Origin: Corynebacterium guangdongense
GTDB lineage: Bacteria > Actinomycetota > Actinomycetes > Mycobacteriales > Mycobacteriaceae
Assembly (NCBI RefSeq): GCF_030408915.1
Contig: NZ_CP047654.1
Location: 496,001 to 560,000 of the forward strand
Direction of reading: 5' to 3'
DNA: 64,000 nt
Shown: positions 1 through 10,372 of the stretch, piece by piece
Layout of the letters: each line of letters opens with the position of its first letter
How positions within the stretch are numbered: position 1 is the first letter of the stretch
Notes under the pieces: generated by a model
The model's input: only the letters and a program-made list of their open reading frames with translations
Databases searched by the model: none
Told to the model about the DNA's origin: nothing
Program-made: the position numbers and the translations under genes

Positions 1-1481
1 ACATCACCCGCCCGATCAAGACCTCCTTCCGTGAGGGCCTGTCGGTCATGGAGTACTTCAACAACTCGCACGGTTCCCGTAAGGGCCTGGCCGACACCGC
101 GCTGCGTACCGCCGACTCGGGCTACCTGACCCGTCGTCTGGTCGACGTCGCGCAGGACGTCATCGTCCGCGAGTCCGACTGCGGCACCCGTCAGGGCGTC
201 CGCGTCCCGGCCGCCGAGCCGCTTCTCGACGCCGAGGGCAACGTGTCCGGCTACACCCGCCACTCCCTGGTCGAGACCTCACTGTCCGGCCGCGTCATGG
301 CCGGTGACCTGAAGGACGCCGAGGGCAACGTCGTCGTCGAGTCCGGCACCGACCTGACCGAGGAGCTCATCGACAAGATCGTCGAGAGCGGCATCACCGA
401 GGTCAAGGTCCGCTCCGTGCTGACCTGCCAGACCCCGTCCGGCGTCTGCGCCAAGTGCTACGGCAAGTCCATGGCCTCCGGCCACCTGGTCGACATCGGC
501 GAGGCCGTCGGCATCGTCGCCGCCCAGTCCATCGGTGAGCCGGGCACCCAGCTGACCATGCGTACCTTCCACCAGGGCGGCGTCGGCGGCGACATCACCG
601 GCGGTCTGCCGCGTGTCCAGGAGCTGTTCGAGGCCCGCGTGCCGAAGAACCGCGCTCCGATCGCCTCCGTGGCCGGCACCATCTCACTGGAGGACGAGGG
701 CAACTTCTGGACCCTGCGCATCTCCCCGGATGACGGCGGCGACGACGTCATCTACGAGAAGCTCTCGAAGCGTCAGGGCCTGGCCCAGGTCCGTCGTCCG
801 ATGGAGTCGAACCCGTCCGCCATGATCGAGCGCTCCCTGCGCGAGGGCGACCACGTCGAGGTGGGCGACCGCCTCCTGCGTGGTGCGGCCGACCCGCACG
901 ACGTCCTCGACGTCCTCGGTCGTCGTGGCGTGGAGAAGCACCTCATCGACGAGGTCCAGGCCGTCTACCGCACCCAGGGTGTGGCCATCCATGACAAGCA
1001 CATCGAGATCATCATCCGTCAGATGCTGCGTCGCGGCACGGTCATCGACGCGGGTTCCACCAACCTGCTGCCGGGCACCCTGTCCGACCTCTCCGAGGCC
1101 AAGCAGGTCAACTCCGCGGCCCTCGCCGAGGGCGGCCAGCCGGCTGAGCTGCGCTCCGAGATCATGGGCATCACCAAGGCCTCCCTGGCCACCGAGTCCT
1201 GGCTGTCGGCCGCCTCCTTCCAGGAGACCACCCGCGTCCTCACCGACGCGGCGATCAACAAGCGCTCCGACAAGCTCCTCGGCCTCAAGGAGAACGTGAT
1301 CATCGGTAAGCTGATCCCGGCCGGTACGGGTATCTCGCGCTACCGCAACATCACGGTGAAGCCGACCGAGGCGGCCCGCAACGCGGCCTACTCGATCCCG
1401 TCCTACTCGGACAGCATCTACGGCGACGACGGCTACGGTGAGTTCACCGGCGCCTCCGTCCCGCTGGATGAGGCGTTCTAG
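1..1481 (+). CDS. rpoC: DNA-directed RNA polymerase subunit beta' (C-terminal part)
   Basis: The reading frame is open from the first bases, so the start lies upstream of the window. This is the C-terminal part of beta', a catalytic subunit of RNA polymerase. The start of the window encodes the trigger-loop region ([20 protein letters not shown]), and residues near 420-470 nt carry the second zinc-binding cysteines ([11 protein letters not shown], partnered with the earlier CGTRQ). The end (SVPLDEAF) is typical of actinobacterial RpoC. It is followed by a strong hairpin terminator, and the next gene is on the opposite strand. No intein or frameshift is visible. Confidence 0.97.
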   Translation, partial: ITRPIKTSFREGLSVMEYFNNSHGSRKGLADTALRTADSGYLTRRLVDVAQDVIVRESDCGTRQGVRVPAAEPLLDAEGNVSGYTRHSLVETSLSGRVMAGDLKDAEGNVVVESGTDLTEELIDKIVESGITEVKVRSVLTCQTPSGVCAKCYGKSMASGHLVDIGEAVGIVAAQSIGEPGTQLTMRTFHQGGVGGDITGGLPRVQELFEARVPKNRAPIASVAGTISLEDEGNFWTLRISPDDGGDDVIYEKLSKRQGLAQVRRPMESNPSAMIERSLREGDHVEVGDRLLRGAADPHDVLDVLGRRGVEKHLIDEVQAVYRTQGVAIHDKHIEIIIRQMLRRGTVIDAGSTNLLPGTLSDLSEAKQVNSAALAEGGQPAELRSEIMGITKASLATESWLSAASFQETTRVLTDAAINKRSDKLLGLKENVIIGKLIPAGTGISRYRNITVKPTEAARNAAYSIPSYSDSIYGDDGYGEFTGASVPLDEAF

Positions 1482-1515
1482 GCTGACCGGCTTATCTGGC
1501 TAGCACGGTCTGCGT

Positions 1516-1567
1516 GCCGACGCCTCGGCGTCTCCCCAGTGCGGGAGGCCCGGGGCGTCGGCCTTTT
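1516..1567 (+). terminator. rpoC terminator
   Basis: A long stem-loop begins with GCCGACGCC and closes with GGCGTCGGC, with an inner CTCCC/GGGAG pairing, and is followed by CTTTTCC. It lies 35 bases after the rpoC stop and before a convergent gene, so it may stop transcription from both sides. Confidence 0.75.
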
Positions 1568-1571
1568 CCGG

Positions 1572-2201
1572 CTATTTCCGGGGCACCCGGAGAACGTCGG
1601 TGCCGCCCATGAGGGCGAAGGAGCGGATGACGATCGTCGGGGCGTCGGCGGGAAGCTCGCTCATCTTCACCGTCACGCCCGGCGCGTCCTTGAGCCCGGT
1701 GCCGCCCATGAGGGCGAAGCCCTCCAGGACGACCCGGAAATCCTCCGGAACCTTGACTTCGGCGCCGCCCATGACGTCGATGGTGGTCAGCACCGTGCGT
1801 TGGGCGGCCAGGCGGGCGTCGGTGAAGTCGAATTCACTGCCGCCCATGATGTTGATGCTGGTGTGCGTCGGGGCGCACTGCCAGTCGCCGGTGAGCTCGG
1901 CGCCGCCCATGATCGCGACGCTCAGGCGGCTGCCGTCGGTGGCGGGCACGACCTGGGTGCGGGTCACGTCGTGCTGTTCGGGCGAGCGGTCGAGGACCGC
2001 GTGCGGATCGGGGGTGAGGTCGGCGAGCAGGGCGGGCAACTCGTCGCGGTAGATCGCGGCCCAGGCAGTGCCGGAACGTTCCTCGAATTCCGTGGGGCTG
2101 ATCTGGGCCGCGGTCAGCGCGCGGCCGAGGGCCTCGACGGTGGCGTGGCGTTCGGCGTCGGTGGCCCGCCGACGCGGCGCGGGGGTGGGGTCGGTGCTCA
2201 T
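1572..2201 (-). CDS. DUF1707 domain protein with LiaF-like C-terminal half
   Basis: A 209-residue protein. Residues 12-65 match the DUF1707 pattern (RATDAERHATVEALGRAL... EFEERSGTAW), a short helical domain found at the N-terminus of many actinobacterial envelope-associated proteins. The C-terminal half has regularly spaced glycine motifs (IMGGAEL, IMGGSEF, VMGGAEV, LMGGTGL, LMGGTDV), as in the cell-wall-active antibiotic response (LiaF-like) beta-helical domain. No membrane segment is seen. The role is unknown; by family it may report envelope stress. It is a single gene on the minus strand, convergent with rpoC. Confidence 0.75.
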   Translation of the reverse strand: MSTDPTPAPRRRATDAERHATVEALGRALTAAQISPTEFEERSGTAWAAIYRDELPALLADLTPDPHAVLDRSPEQHDVTRTQVVPATDGSRLSVAIMGGAELTGDWQCAPTHTSINIMGGSEFDFTDARLAAQRTVLTTIDVMGGAEVKVPEDFRVVLEGFALMGGTGLKDAPGVTVKMSELPADAPTIVIRSFALMGGTDVLRVPRK

Positions 2202-2280
2202 GGTGGCTTCGCTTTCTGCCGGGGTGGTCGGGCGTACTCACCGCCAGTAAACACAGAAAAGCGCGCCGTGGCGACGCGGA

Positions 2281-2316
2281 ACGCCCCGCCCTCCCTGGTG
2301 GGGGAGGACGGGGCGT
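2281..2316 (-). terminator. Terminator behind the dehydrogenase gene
   Basis: Inverted repeat with arms ACGCCCCG and CGGGGCGT and inner CCTCC/GGAGG, 18 bases past the stop of the minus-strand dehydrogenase and before the DUF1707 gene. Confidence 0.6.
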
Positions 2317-2333
2317 CGTCAAGCGGCGGGATC

Positions 2334-3356
2334 CTAGTCGAGCTTGAGCAGCACCTTCGAGGAGCCGGTCGAGCGGTCGGCGGCGGTGGCGAAGGCCTCC
2401 TCCGCCTGCTCGATCGGGAACTCATGGGTCAGCAGGGCAGTGACGTCCATGCCCTGCGCCATGGCCTCGAGAGCCTCGGTGACCTCGTCGATGAAGCGGT
2501 AGGAGCCGATCCAGGTGATCTCGCGGGTGACGAGCTGACCGAGATCGAACTGGGCGGCCTGGCCCGGCAGGTTGCCGACCTGGACCAGGGTGCCGCCGCG
2601 GCGGGTGGCCAGCAGCAGACCGCCGATGGCGGCGGGGGCGCCGGAGGCGTCGAAGACCACCTCGAAATCGCCCGGCAGCTCCTCCCGGGAGGCGTTGACT
2701 GTGTGGTCGGCGCCCATGCGGGCGGCGATCTCCAGGGAGGAGTCGGCGAGATCGGCGGCCCAGATCTCGCCGGCGCCCCGGAACTTGGCGGCGGCGACGA
2801 CCAGCAGGCCGATCGGTCCGACGCCGTTGACCAGAACGCGCTTGCCCGCGAGGTCACCGGCCCGGGAGACGGCGTGGAAGGCGACGCCGGCCGGCTCGGC
2901 GGCGGCGGCCTCGCGGGTGCTCACACCCTCCGGGATGGCGCGCAGCTGCTCGGCACGGACCACCCGGTAAGTGGAGAACCCGCCCTGCTCGTGCGGCAGG
3001 AAGGCGGCGGAGCCGAAGTAGCGGACCTCGGGCCAGAGGTTGGTGCGGTCCGCGAGTTCCTCGGGGACCTCGTGGTCGCCGACCAGGGTCGCCGGGTTGA
3101 AGGTGACGGTCTGGCCGATCCGCCAGTCCTCGACGCCCTCGCCGAGGGCGTCGATGCGGCCGGCGACCTCGTGGCCGAGGATGAGCGGCTCGCGCAGCAC
3201 GGCCGTGCCGGAGACGCCCGACTTCCAGTAGGCGATGTCGGAGCCGCAGATGCCGCCGTACTCCATGGCGACGCGGACTTCACCCGGGCCGGGGGTCGGA
3301 TCCGGCACCTCGGCGACGCGCAGGTTGTTGGCTTCGGAAATGATGACGGCTTTCAT
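2334..3356 (-). CDS. Medium-chain alcohol dehydrogenase, L-idonate 5-dehydrogenase type
   Basis: A 340-residue medium-chain dehydrogenase/reductase. The N-terminal catalytic zinc region reads GGICGSDIAYWKSG and GHEVAGRI, which is the idonate/sorbitol dehydrogenase pattern. The nucleotide-binding motif is NGVGPIGLLVVAAA. The probable reaction is NAD(P)-linked oxidation of L-idonate or a related polyol. The ATG at 3356 was chosen over the in-frame GTG at 3362 because AAGGAG lies five bases before the ATG. Oddly, the lobe that normally carries four structural-zinc cysteines has none (NPATLVGDHEVPEELADRTN). It follows the Nramp-like gene on the same strand with a 49-base gap, so the two may be co-transcribed. 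The substrate is not certain. Confidence 0.75.
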   Translation of the reverse strand: MKAVIISEANNLRVAEVPDPTPGPGEVRVAMEYGGICGSDIAYWKSGVSGTAVLREPLILGHEVAGRIDALGEGVEDWRIGQTVTFNPATLVGDHEVPEELADRTNLWPEVRYFGSAAFLPHEQGGFSTYRVVRAEQLRAIPEGVSTREAAAAEPAGVAFHAVSRAGDLAGKRVLVNGVGPIGLLVVAAAKFRGAGEIWAADLADSSLEIAARMGADHTVNASREELPGDFEVVFDASGAPAAIGGLLLATRRGGTLVQVGNLPGQAAQFDLGQLVTREITWIGSYRFIDEVTEALEAMAQGMDVTALLTHEFPIEQAEEAFATAADRSTGSSKVLLKLD

Positions 3357-3405
3357 GGTCACTCCTTGGTGGGGGGTTGGTCGATGGAATCCAGAATAAG
3401 TCGTA

Positions 3406-4848
3406 CTAACCGACGAGTCCGAGAACGCCCACCGCGAAGATCGCGACAGCGGAGAGCAGCAGGAAGAACGTGAACAGGTTGCCGTCCTTGAGCCGGGGAT
3501 CGGTCTGGGTGCGCGAGAGGTAGAGGGTGGAGACGGCGACCAGCATCAGGTAGATCGCGTTGAGGGTGCCGCCCAGCAGAACGAGGAAGAGGGGCGATTG
3601 CGCGAAGGTGGCCAGGGAGCCCCAGGCCAGCGGCATGATGATCATGAGGACGCGCATCACGCGGTCGCGCTTCTTCTGGTCGGACCACTGGTAGAGGTTG
3701 AAGGTGGCCAGGGAGGCGGCCGTCTGGCGGGCCAGACCCGGCACGTTGGCCAGAATCGTCTTGTACAGGGCGACGGCGGCGAAGACGAGGAACAGCGGCC
3801 CGGCCCAGCCGCCCATGGTGTCGGTGAAGATTCGGGAGATGGTGTCGATCAGCGCGCTGCCCTCGACCTCGAGGCCCTGCTTGTAGAGCACCGTCGCGCC
3901 GAGCATGTAGAAGGCCACGGTGGACAGGGTGTAGACGACCCAGGCCACCCAGGCGTCCTTCTTCATCACGGCGATCCAGCCGCGGGCCCGGCGGACCCAG
4001 GCGTCGGAGCCGTCGTTGGGGCCGGACCAGGCGGCGTAACCCTTCTCGACGACCCAGAAGGAGTAGCCGGTGATCTCGCCGGCGCCGACGCCGGTGAGGC
4101 CGAACATGGACAGGGCGATGCCCATGGACCCGGCGGCGATCTGGAAGCGCATGCCATCGGCGAGCTCGGCGCCCGACCAGGCGAACTCGGTGCCCTGGAT
4201 GCCGAAGACCATGAGGACGATCAGGGCGGTGACGATGAACACCAGCCAGGTCGAGACCTTCTCGATGAGGTTGTAGCTGTTGCGCTGGTGGATGATGATG
4301 GCCAGCAGAATCATGATCCAGACCCAGATGCTGATGGAGATCGGGGAGTTGGGTGCGCCGCCGATGGGCATGAGCATGCTCAGCGCGACTGCGGCTGAGC
4401 CGACCACGCCGGCCTGGCTCGTCATGAACTGGAAGAACATCGCCAGGACGATGTAGGAGGGCCAGCCGCGTCCGGCGATCCTGGGCTTGACCTCGTCGTA
4501 GCCGAAGACGGCGGGCTTGCCGGTGGAGATGGACCAGCGGGCGATCTCGATCTGGATGAAGACCTTGACGAAGGTCGAGACCAGAATCAGCCACAGGAGC
4601 ATCATACCGACGCGGGAACCCAGCGTGGTGGCGGTGATGAGCTCGCCGGAACCCACGACGGCCGCGGAGGTGATCATTCCCGGGCCCAGGAACTTCATGG
4701 AGGCCCGCCACCCGCGGGGAGGATCCTGAATCTGGGAGCCGTCGATGACGTAGGGGTCGTGGACGTGATCGTCGAGCGTGGTCTCGGCGCCGCCCGGGCT
4801 GTCCGGGCCCGGCTGGGCAGCAGGGGAACTGTCGACTGCATGACTCAC
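3406..4848 (-). CDS. Nramp-family (Nramp-related) membrane transporter
   Basis: A 480-residue integral membrane protein with about eleven hydrophobic segments and an Nramp fold signature at the start (FLGPGMITSAAVVGSGELITATTLGSRVG). True Nramp proteins carry DPGN in TM1 and MPH in TM6 to bind Mn or Fe. Here TM1 has GSGE and the TM6 region has GAGEITGYSFW, so the canonical metal ligands are absent and the substrate is open. GTG at 4848 is preferred because AAGGAGG lies seven bases upstream; a longer in-frame start at 4899 lacks this. The N-terminus is a charged, proline-rich cytoplasmic tail. It sits directly upstream of the idonate-type dehydrogenase, so uptake of a substrate linked to that pathway is possible but unproven. 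Confidence 0.7.
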   Translation of the reverse strand: MSHAVDSSPAAQPGPDSPGGAETTLDDHVHDPYVIDGSQIQDPPRGWRASMKFLGPGMITSAAVVGSGELITATTLGSRVGMMLLWLILVSTFVKVFIQIEIARWSISTGKPAVFGYDEVKPRIAGRGWPSYIVLAMFFQFMTSQAGVVGSAAVALSMLMPIGGAPNSPISISIWVWIMILLAIIIHQRNSYNLIEKVSTWLVFIVTALIVLMVFGIQGTEFAWSGAELADGMRFQIAAGSMGIALSMFGLTGVGAGEITGYSFWVVEKGYAAWSGPNDGSDAWVRRARGWIAVMKKDAWVAWVVYTLSTVAFYMLGATVLYKQGLEVEGSALIDTISRIFTDTMGGWAGPLFLVFAAVALYKTILANVPGLARQTAASLATFNLYQWSDQKKRDRVMRVLMIIMPLAWGSLATFAQSPLFLVLLGGTLNAIYLMLVAVSTLYLSRTQTDPRLKDGNLFTFFLLLSAVAIFAVGVLGLVG

Positions 4849-4965
4849 GGGTGAGCCTCCTTCAATGCTTGGCCCCGTCCGGCTCACCGTCAGGGGCAAG
4901 CCCGAAGCGGTGGGTGAGCGCCGGCGGGAGCCGGACGATCAGGACGGGGGATTTAGTGTTATGAG

Positions 4966-4993
4966 AGTATGTACAAAAGGCGTGTGACCTCAA
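4966..4993 (-). promoter_or_regulatory. Candidate promoter of the Nramp-like gene
   Basis: On the minus strand, TTGAGG (4988-4993) is followed after 16 bases by CATACT (4966-4971), about 118 bases before the GTG start. A sigma-A-like match by eye only. Confidence 0.3.
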
Positions 4994-5154
4994 TCGGAAG
5001 GTTGACAATCGGTGTGATAGGCCACATTTCCTAGGAAAACCTAGCCCATTCCGGGGGTAAAGTAGGGGTAAAGGTGCGATCTATGATGGTTCGCGATTTC
5101 CGATTGGCGATGACGGGTCCGGGCGGATGTGGAGGGCGTGCCGGCCAAGCGATT

Positions 5155-5182
5155 TTGGACCTGCCGTTCGGCGTGGTAGTCT
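5155..5182 (+). promoter_or_regulatory. Candidate promoter of the str operon
   Basis: TTGGAC (5155-5160), 16-base spacer, TAGTCT (5177-5182). It lies about 250 bases before rpsL and would give a long untranslated leader. The rest of the 4849-5430 gap holds the divergent Nramp promoter and the leader inverted repeat; no further gene is seen. Confidence 0.45.
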
Positions 5183-5254
5183 CACGGGCAGTCCCACGTG
5201 TTATGCGTCGGGAATCCAACAACCCGCCGCCTGTCCGCAGGTAGCGGGGGAGTT

Positions 5255-5356
5255 GTGATCATCATCGGCAGGGCCCCGAAAAAGAGCCCCCATATTTTTG
5301 TGTTTCCGAACGGTTTCACACGGGTATGGAGCCCCCGCGGGCCCGCTGATGATCAC
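5255..5356 (+). promoter_or_regulatory. Long inverted repeat in the rpsL leader
   Basis: The left arm GTGATCATCATCGGCAGGGCCC (5255-5276, given here in two parts: GTGATCATCA then GCAGGGCCC after TCG) pairs with the right arm GGGCCCGCTGATGATCAC (5339-5356), separated by about 62 bases. The arms match over the outer ten bases and the inner GC/GGGCCC block. It lies between the likely promoter and the rpsL start, so it could fold in the mRNA. Confidence 0.6.
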
Positions 5357-5430
5357 GACGCCGCACTCAATCACGAGCGGGTGGAACGGTGCCGTCAGGC
5401 AGCCGCTCCACCCAGACACGAAAGAGATTC

Positions 5431-5802
5431 ATGCCAACTATTCAGCAGCTGGTCCGCAAGGGCCGCCACACCAAGAAGGCTACGACTGCAACCGCAGCCC
5501 TGAAGGGCTCCCCGCAGCGTCGCGGCGTGTGCACCCGCGTGTACACCACCACCCCGAAGAAGCCGAACTCCGCTCTGCGTAAGGTCGCCCGTGTACGTCT
5601 GACCAGCGGTATCGAGGTTTCCGCCTACATCCCGGGCGAGGGCCACAACCTGCAGGAGCACTCCATGGTGCTCGTCCGCGGTGGTCGTGTGAAGGACCTC
5701 CCGGGTGTCCGCTACAAGATCGTCCGCGGCGCGCTGGATACCCAGGGCGTCAAGGATCGTAAGCAGGCCCGTTCCCGCTACGGCGCAAAGAAGGGACAGT
5801 AA
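5431..5802 (+). CDS. rpsL: 30S ribosomal protein S12
   Basis: A 123-residue S12, a decoding-centre protein of the small subunit. It starts [12 protein letters not shown]. The conserved [13 protein letters not shown] and [10 protein letters not shown] segments are both wild type at the two lysines whose changes give streptomycin resistance, so this allele looks streptomycin-sensitive at those sites. The ATG at 5431 was chosen because it matches the family start; a longer in-frame start at 5389 would add 14 unrelated residues. It is the first gene of the str operon and ends 6 bases before rpsG. Confidence 0.98.
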   Translation: MPTIQQLVRKGRHTKKATTATAALKGSPQRRGVCTRVYTTTPKKPNSALRKVARVRLTSGIEVSAYIPGEGHNLQEHSMVLVRGGRVKDLPGVRYKIVRGALDTQGVKDRKQARSRYGAKKGQ

Positions 5803-5808
5803 TAACCC

Positions 5809-6276
5809 ATGCGTAAGAATGCTGCACCGAAGCGTCCCGTCGTCAAGGATCCGGTTTACGAGTCTGAGCTCGTGACCCAGCTGGTCAACAAGGTCCTGCT
5901 GGACGGCAAGAAGTCCACCGCCGAGCGCATCGTCTACGGTGCCCTCGAGAAGTGCCGCGAGAAGACCGGCACCGAGCCGGTCGGCACCCTCGAGAAGGCC
6001 CTGGGCAACATCCGTCCGGACCTCGAGGTCCGTTCCCGCCGTGTCGGTGGCGCCACCTACCAGGTCCCGGTTGAGGTCAAGCCGGGTCGTTCCAACACCC
6101 TCGCACTGCGCTGGATGGTCACCTTCTCCCGCGCCCGTCGCGAGAACACCATGGTTGAGCGTCTCGCCAACGAGATCCTCGACGCCTCCAATGGCCTTGG
6201 CGCATCCGTCAAGCGTCGCGAGGACATGCACAAGATGGCTGAGGCCAACCGCGCCTTCGCCCACTACCGCTGGTAG
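5809..6276 (+). CDS. rpsG: 30S ribosomal protein S7
   Basis: A 155-residue S7, the primary binder of the 16S rRNA 3' domain and known in other bacteria as the autoregulator of the str operon. It contains the conserved [10 protein letters not shown] start and the [14 protein letters not shown] and RWM segments. It follows rpsL by 6 bases. A 323-base gap with its own candidate promoter separates it from fusA. Confidence 0.98.
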   Translation: MRKNAAPKRPVVKDPVYESELVTQLVNKVLLDGKKSTAERIVYGALEKCREKTGTEPVGTLEKALGNIRPDLEVRSRRVGGATYQVPVEVKPGRSNTLALRWMVTFSRARRENTMVERLANEILDASNGLGASVKRREDMHKMAEANRAFAHYRW

Positions 6277-6599
6277 TCACTGGTCGTCATGGATCATCTG
6301 CCCGGTCGTTGCTGCTGTATCCCCAGTCGGTTCGTCGTGTCGTCATCGACTCGACGGGTCCGGCCGGCGGGGCAGTCGCACGACCGGGTTTTTGTTGCCC
6401 GCGGTCACTCCTGGTGACCGTGTGACGACCACAAGCCGCTGCTGACAGGTGGCCACTGCGGGGTGTATTCTCCATCAGTGCTGCCAAGGTCACGCATCAG
6501 TGGCACAATTGACCGGAAACTATCCATAATCCGACGCCTCCGAGCGCCCGCACACCGGCGCAGGACAGACGTCGACAACCTACAAGTTGGGGTAAGACT
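6277..6599 (+). promoter_or_regulatory. rpsG-fusA intergenic region with candidate fusA promoter
   Basis: This 323-base gap has no convincing gene. A sigma-A-like pair CTGACA (6442-6447) and TATTCT (6466-6471), spaced 18 bases, lies about 130 bases before the fusA GTG. GGGGT nine bases before the GTG at 6600 may be the ribosome binding site. fusA may therefore be expressed partly on its own. Confidence 0.4.
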
Positions 6600-8726
6600 G
6601 TGGCACAAGAAGTGCTTAAGGATCTGAACAAGGTCCGCAACATCGGCATCATGGCCCACATCGATGCTGGTAAGACCACCACCACCGAGCGCATCCTGTT
6701 CTACACGGGCATCAACCGCAAGGTCGGCGAGACCCACGACGGCGGCGCGACCACCGACTGGATGGAGCAGGAGCAGGAGCGTGGCATCACGATCACCTCC
6801 GCGGCCGTCACCTGTTTCTGGAACGGCAACCAGGTCAACATCATTGACACCCCGGGTCACGTGGACTTCACCGTCGAGGTCGAGCGCTCCCTGCGTGTCC
6901 TGGACGGCGCTGTCGCAGTCTTCGACGGCAAGGAAGGCGTCGAGCCGCAGTCCGAGCAGGTCTGGCGTCAGGCCGCCAAGTACGACGTCCCGCGTATCTG
7001 CTTCGTCAACAAGATGGACAAGCTGGGCGCCGACTTCTTCTTCACCGTCGGCACCATCGAGGATCGTCTGGGTGCCAAGCCGCTGGTCATGCAGCTGCCG
7101 ATCGGCGCTGAGGACGACTTCAACGGCGTCGTCGACCTGCTGACCATGAAGGCCCACGTCTGGGAGGGCAAGGTCGAGGTCGGTGCCGAGGCTGACATCC
7201 AGGAGATCCCGGCGGATCTGCAGGAGAAGGCGGAGGAGTACCGCGAGAAGCTCGTCGAGACCGTCGCCGAGTCCGACGAGGAGCTCATGGAGAAGTTCTT
7301 CGGCGGCGAGGAGCTCACCGTCGAGGAGCTCAAGGCCGGCATCCGCAAGATGGTCGTCAACTCCGAGATCTACCCGGTCTTCTGTGGCACCGCCTACCGC
7401 AACAAGGGCATCCAGCCGCTGCTGGACGCCGTCGTCGATTACCTGCCGAACCCGCTGGACATCGGCGAGGTTCACGGCGTTGCGGTCAACAACCCGGAGG
7501 AGGACCTGGTCCGCAAGCCCTCCATCTCCGAGCCGTTCTCGGCTCTGGCGTTCAAGATTGCCGTCCACCCGTTCTTCGGCAAGCTGACCTACGTCCGCGT
7601 CTACTCCGGCCAGGTCAAGCCGGGCGACCAGGTGCAGAACTCCACCAAGGGCAAGAAGGAGCGCGTCGGCAAGCTCTTCCAGATGCACGCGAACAAGGAG
7701 AACCCGGTCGAGGAAGCAGTCGCCGGCAACATCTACGCGTTCATCGGTCTCAAGGACACCACCACCGGTGACACCCTGTGTGACCCGGCCAACCCGATCA
7801 TCCTGGAGTCCATGGACTTCCCGGATCCGGTCATCCAGGTCGCCATCGAGCCGAAGACCAAGTCCGACCAGGAGAAGCTGGGCACCGCGATCCAGAAGCT
7901 CTCCGAGGAGGACCCGACCTTCACCGTCCGCCTGGACGAGGAGTCCGGCCAGACCGTCATCGGCGGCATGGGCGAGCTGCACCTCGACGTCCTGGTCGAC
8001 CGCATGAAGCGCGAGTTCAAGGTCGAGGCGAACATCGGTAACCCGCAGGTCGCCTACCGCGAGACGATCCGCAAGGCCGTCGAGCACGTGGACTACACCC
8101 ACAAGAAGCAGACCGGTGGTTCCGGCCAGTTCGCTAAGGTCATCGTCTCCATCGAGCCGTACAACCCGACGGCGGAGGAGCTGGAGGAGGGCGACGATCC
8201 GAACTACAAGTTCGTCAACGCCGTCACCGGCGGCCGCGTGCCGAAGGAGTACATCCCCTCCGTCGACGCCGGCATCAAGGACGCCATGCAGTACGGCTAC
8301 GTCGCCGGCTACCCGCTGGTCAACATCAAGGCCACCCTCGAGGACGGCGCCTACCACGACGTCGACTCCTCGGAGATGGCGTTCAAGCTGGCCGGCTCCC
8401 AGGCCCTGAAGGTCGCCCTCGAGAAGGCCAAGCCGGTCCTGCTCGAGCCGATCATGGCCGTCGAGGTCACCACTCCGGAGGAGTACATGGGCACCGTCAA
8501 CGGTGACCTGAACTCCCGTCGTGGCCAGGTCTACGCCATGGACGACCGCCACGGCGCCAAGATCGTCCGCGCCAAGGTGCCGCTGTCCGAGATGTTCGGC
8601 TACATCGGCGACCTGCGCTCCAGCACCGCCGGCCGCGCGAACTTCTCCATGGTCTTCGACTCCTACGCCGAGGTCCCGAAGTCGGTTTCCGAGGAGATCA
8701 TCGCCGAGCGCACCGGCAACGCCTAA
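6600..8726 (+). CDS. fusA: Elongation factor G
   Basis: A 708-residue EF-G, the GTPase that drives ribosomal translocation. The GTP-binding motifs are [13 protein letters not shown] (G1), DTPGHVDF (G3) and NKMDKLG (G4). The switch region has RGITITSAA, and the C-terminal domains IV-V are complete ([26 protein letters not shown]). The start is GTG at 6600. Length and motif order are normal. It is followed by a 346-base gap before tuf. Confidence 0.98.
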   Translation: MAQEVLKDLNKVRNIGIMAHIDAGKTTTTERILFYTGINRKVGETHDGGATTDWMEQEQERGITITSAAVTCFWNGNQVNIIDTPGHVDFTVEVERSLRVLDGAVAVFDGKEGVEPQSEQVWRQAAKYDVPRICFVNKMDKLGADFFFTVGTIEDRLGAKPLVMQLPIGAEDDFNGVVDLLTMKAHVWEGKVEVGAEADIQEIPADLQEKAEEYREKLVETVAESDEELMEKFFGGEELTVEELKAGIRKMVVNSEIYPVFCGTAYRNKGIQPLLDAVVDYLPNPLDIGEVHGVAVNNPEEDLVRKPSISEPFSALAFKIAVHPFFGKLTYVRVYSGQVKPGDQVQNSTKGKKERVGKLFQMHANKENPVEEAVAGNIYAFIGLKDTTTGDTLCDPANPIILESMDFPDPVIQVAIEPKTKSDQEKLGTAIQKLSEEDPTFTVRLDEESGQTVIGGMGELHLDVLVDRMKREFKVEANIGNPQVAYRETIRKAVEHVDYTHKKQTGGSGQFAKVIVSIEPYNPTAEELEEGDDPNYKFVNAVTGGRVPKEYIPSVDAGIKDAMQYGYVAGYPLVNIKATLEDGAYHDVDSSEMAFKLAGSQALKVALEKAKPVLLEPIMAVEVTTPEEYMGTVNGDLNSRRGQVYAMDDRHGAKIVRAKVPLSEMFGYIGDLRSSTAGRANFSMVFDSYAEVPKSVSEEIIAERTGNA

Positions 8727-9072
8727 GCGTTAGGCACCACACTTCCGTCGTCGCCCAGTCTCCGGCCGGGGCGCAGTGCCTGCCCCGTCCGGAGGCGGCG
8801 GCGGAGTGGCAGGGTAGCGGTCTGCTGAGTTCCCACCCCTAGTGCGGTGGGCGCTGAGTTGGCCGTTACCCTGTGAGAAGGTCCGCGGTTCTTGTCGGCC
8901 CGGATCCGGTCTTACCGGGTTTGAAAATCGGCCGTCATAAATCTAGGATCGTGTAACTGGCACTAAGTAATATTCGCGCGCGCGACACTCCAAGGAACGC
9001 GTGTGCGAGTACCTGTCAAACACCAAGTGGCTGCGAAAGTCGTAGCCACCATGAAGTCCAGGAGGACATACA
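8727..9072 (+). promoter_or_regulatory. fusA-tuf intergenic region with strong candidate tuf promoter
   Basis: No gene is seen. A near-consensus promoter TTGAAA (8921-8926), 17-base spacer, TAGGAT (8944-8949) lies 120 bases before tuf, fitting a highly expressed gene. AGGAGG lies at about 9061-9066, just before the tuf GTG. An inverted repeat at 8760-8794 lies behind fusA. Confidence 0.6.
8760..8794 (+). terminator. Inverted repeat behind fusA
   Basis: Arms CTCCGGCCGGGGC and GCCCCGTCCGGAG with one mismatch around a nine-base loop, 33 bases after the fusA stop. No T-run follows, so it may only attenuate transcription or protect the mRNA end. Confidence 0.45.
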
Positions 9073-10263
<1,191 letters not shown>

Positions 10264-10300
10264 TTCACTCGCCTGATCTGAGACGACTCAGCATCACCTG

Positions 10301-10346
10301 AAGGCGCTGCCTCTCCCACTCGGGAGAGGCGGCGCCTTCGGTCTTT
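10301..10346 (+). terminator. tuf terminator
   Basis: Stem arms AAGGCG..GCCTCTCC and GGGAGAGGC..CGCCTT around a short loop, followed by CGGTCTTTTCC, 38 bases after the tuf stop. The following gene starts within 30 bases. Confidence 0.8.
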
Positions 10347-10372
10347 TCCGGTTCATTAGAGTGGAGCCCATC

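Noticed and set aside
1539-3473. A 644-codon open frame on the plus strand
   Set aside because: It lies opposite the DUF1707 and dehydrogenase genes, has a Gly/Ala/Arg-rich shadow composition and crosses a terminator.
6405-8552. A 715-codon frame on the minus strand opposite fusA
   Set aside because: Antisense shadow of a highly conserved, high-GC gene; Leu/Asp/Val/Gly-rich with no domain.
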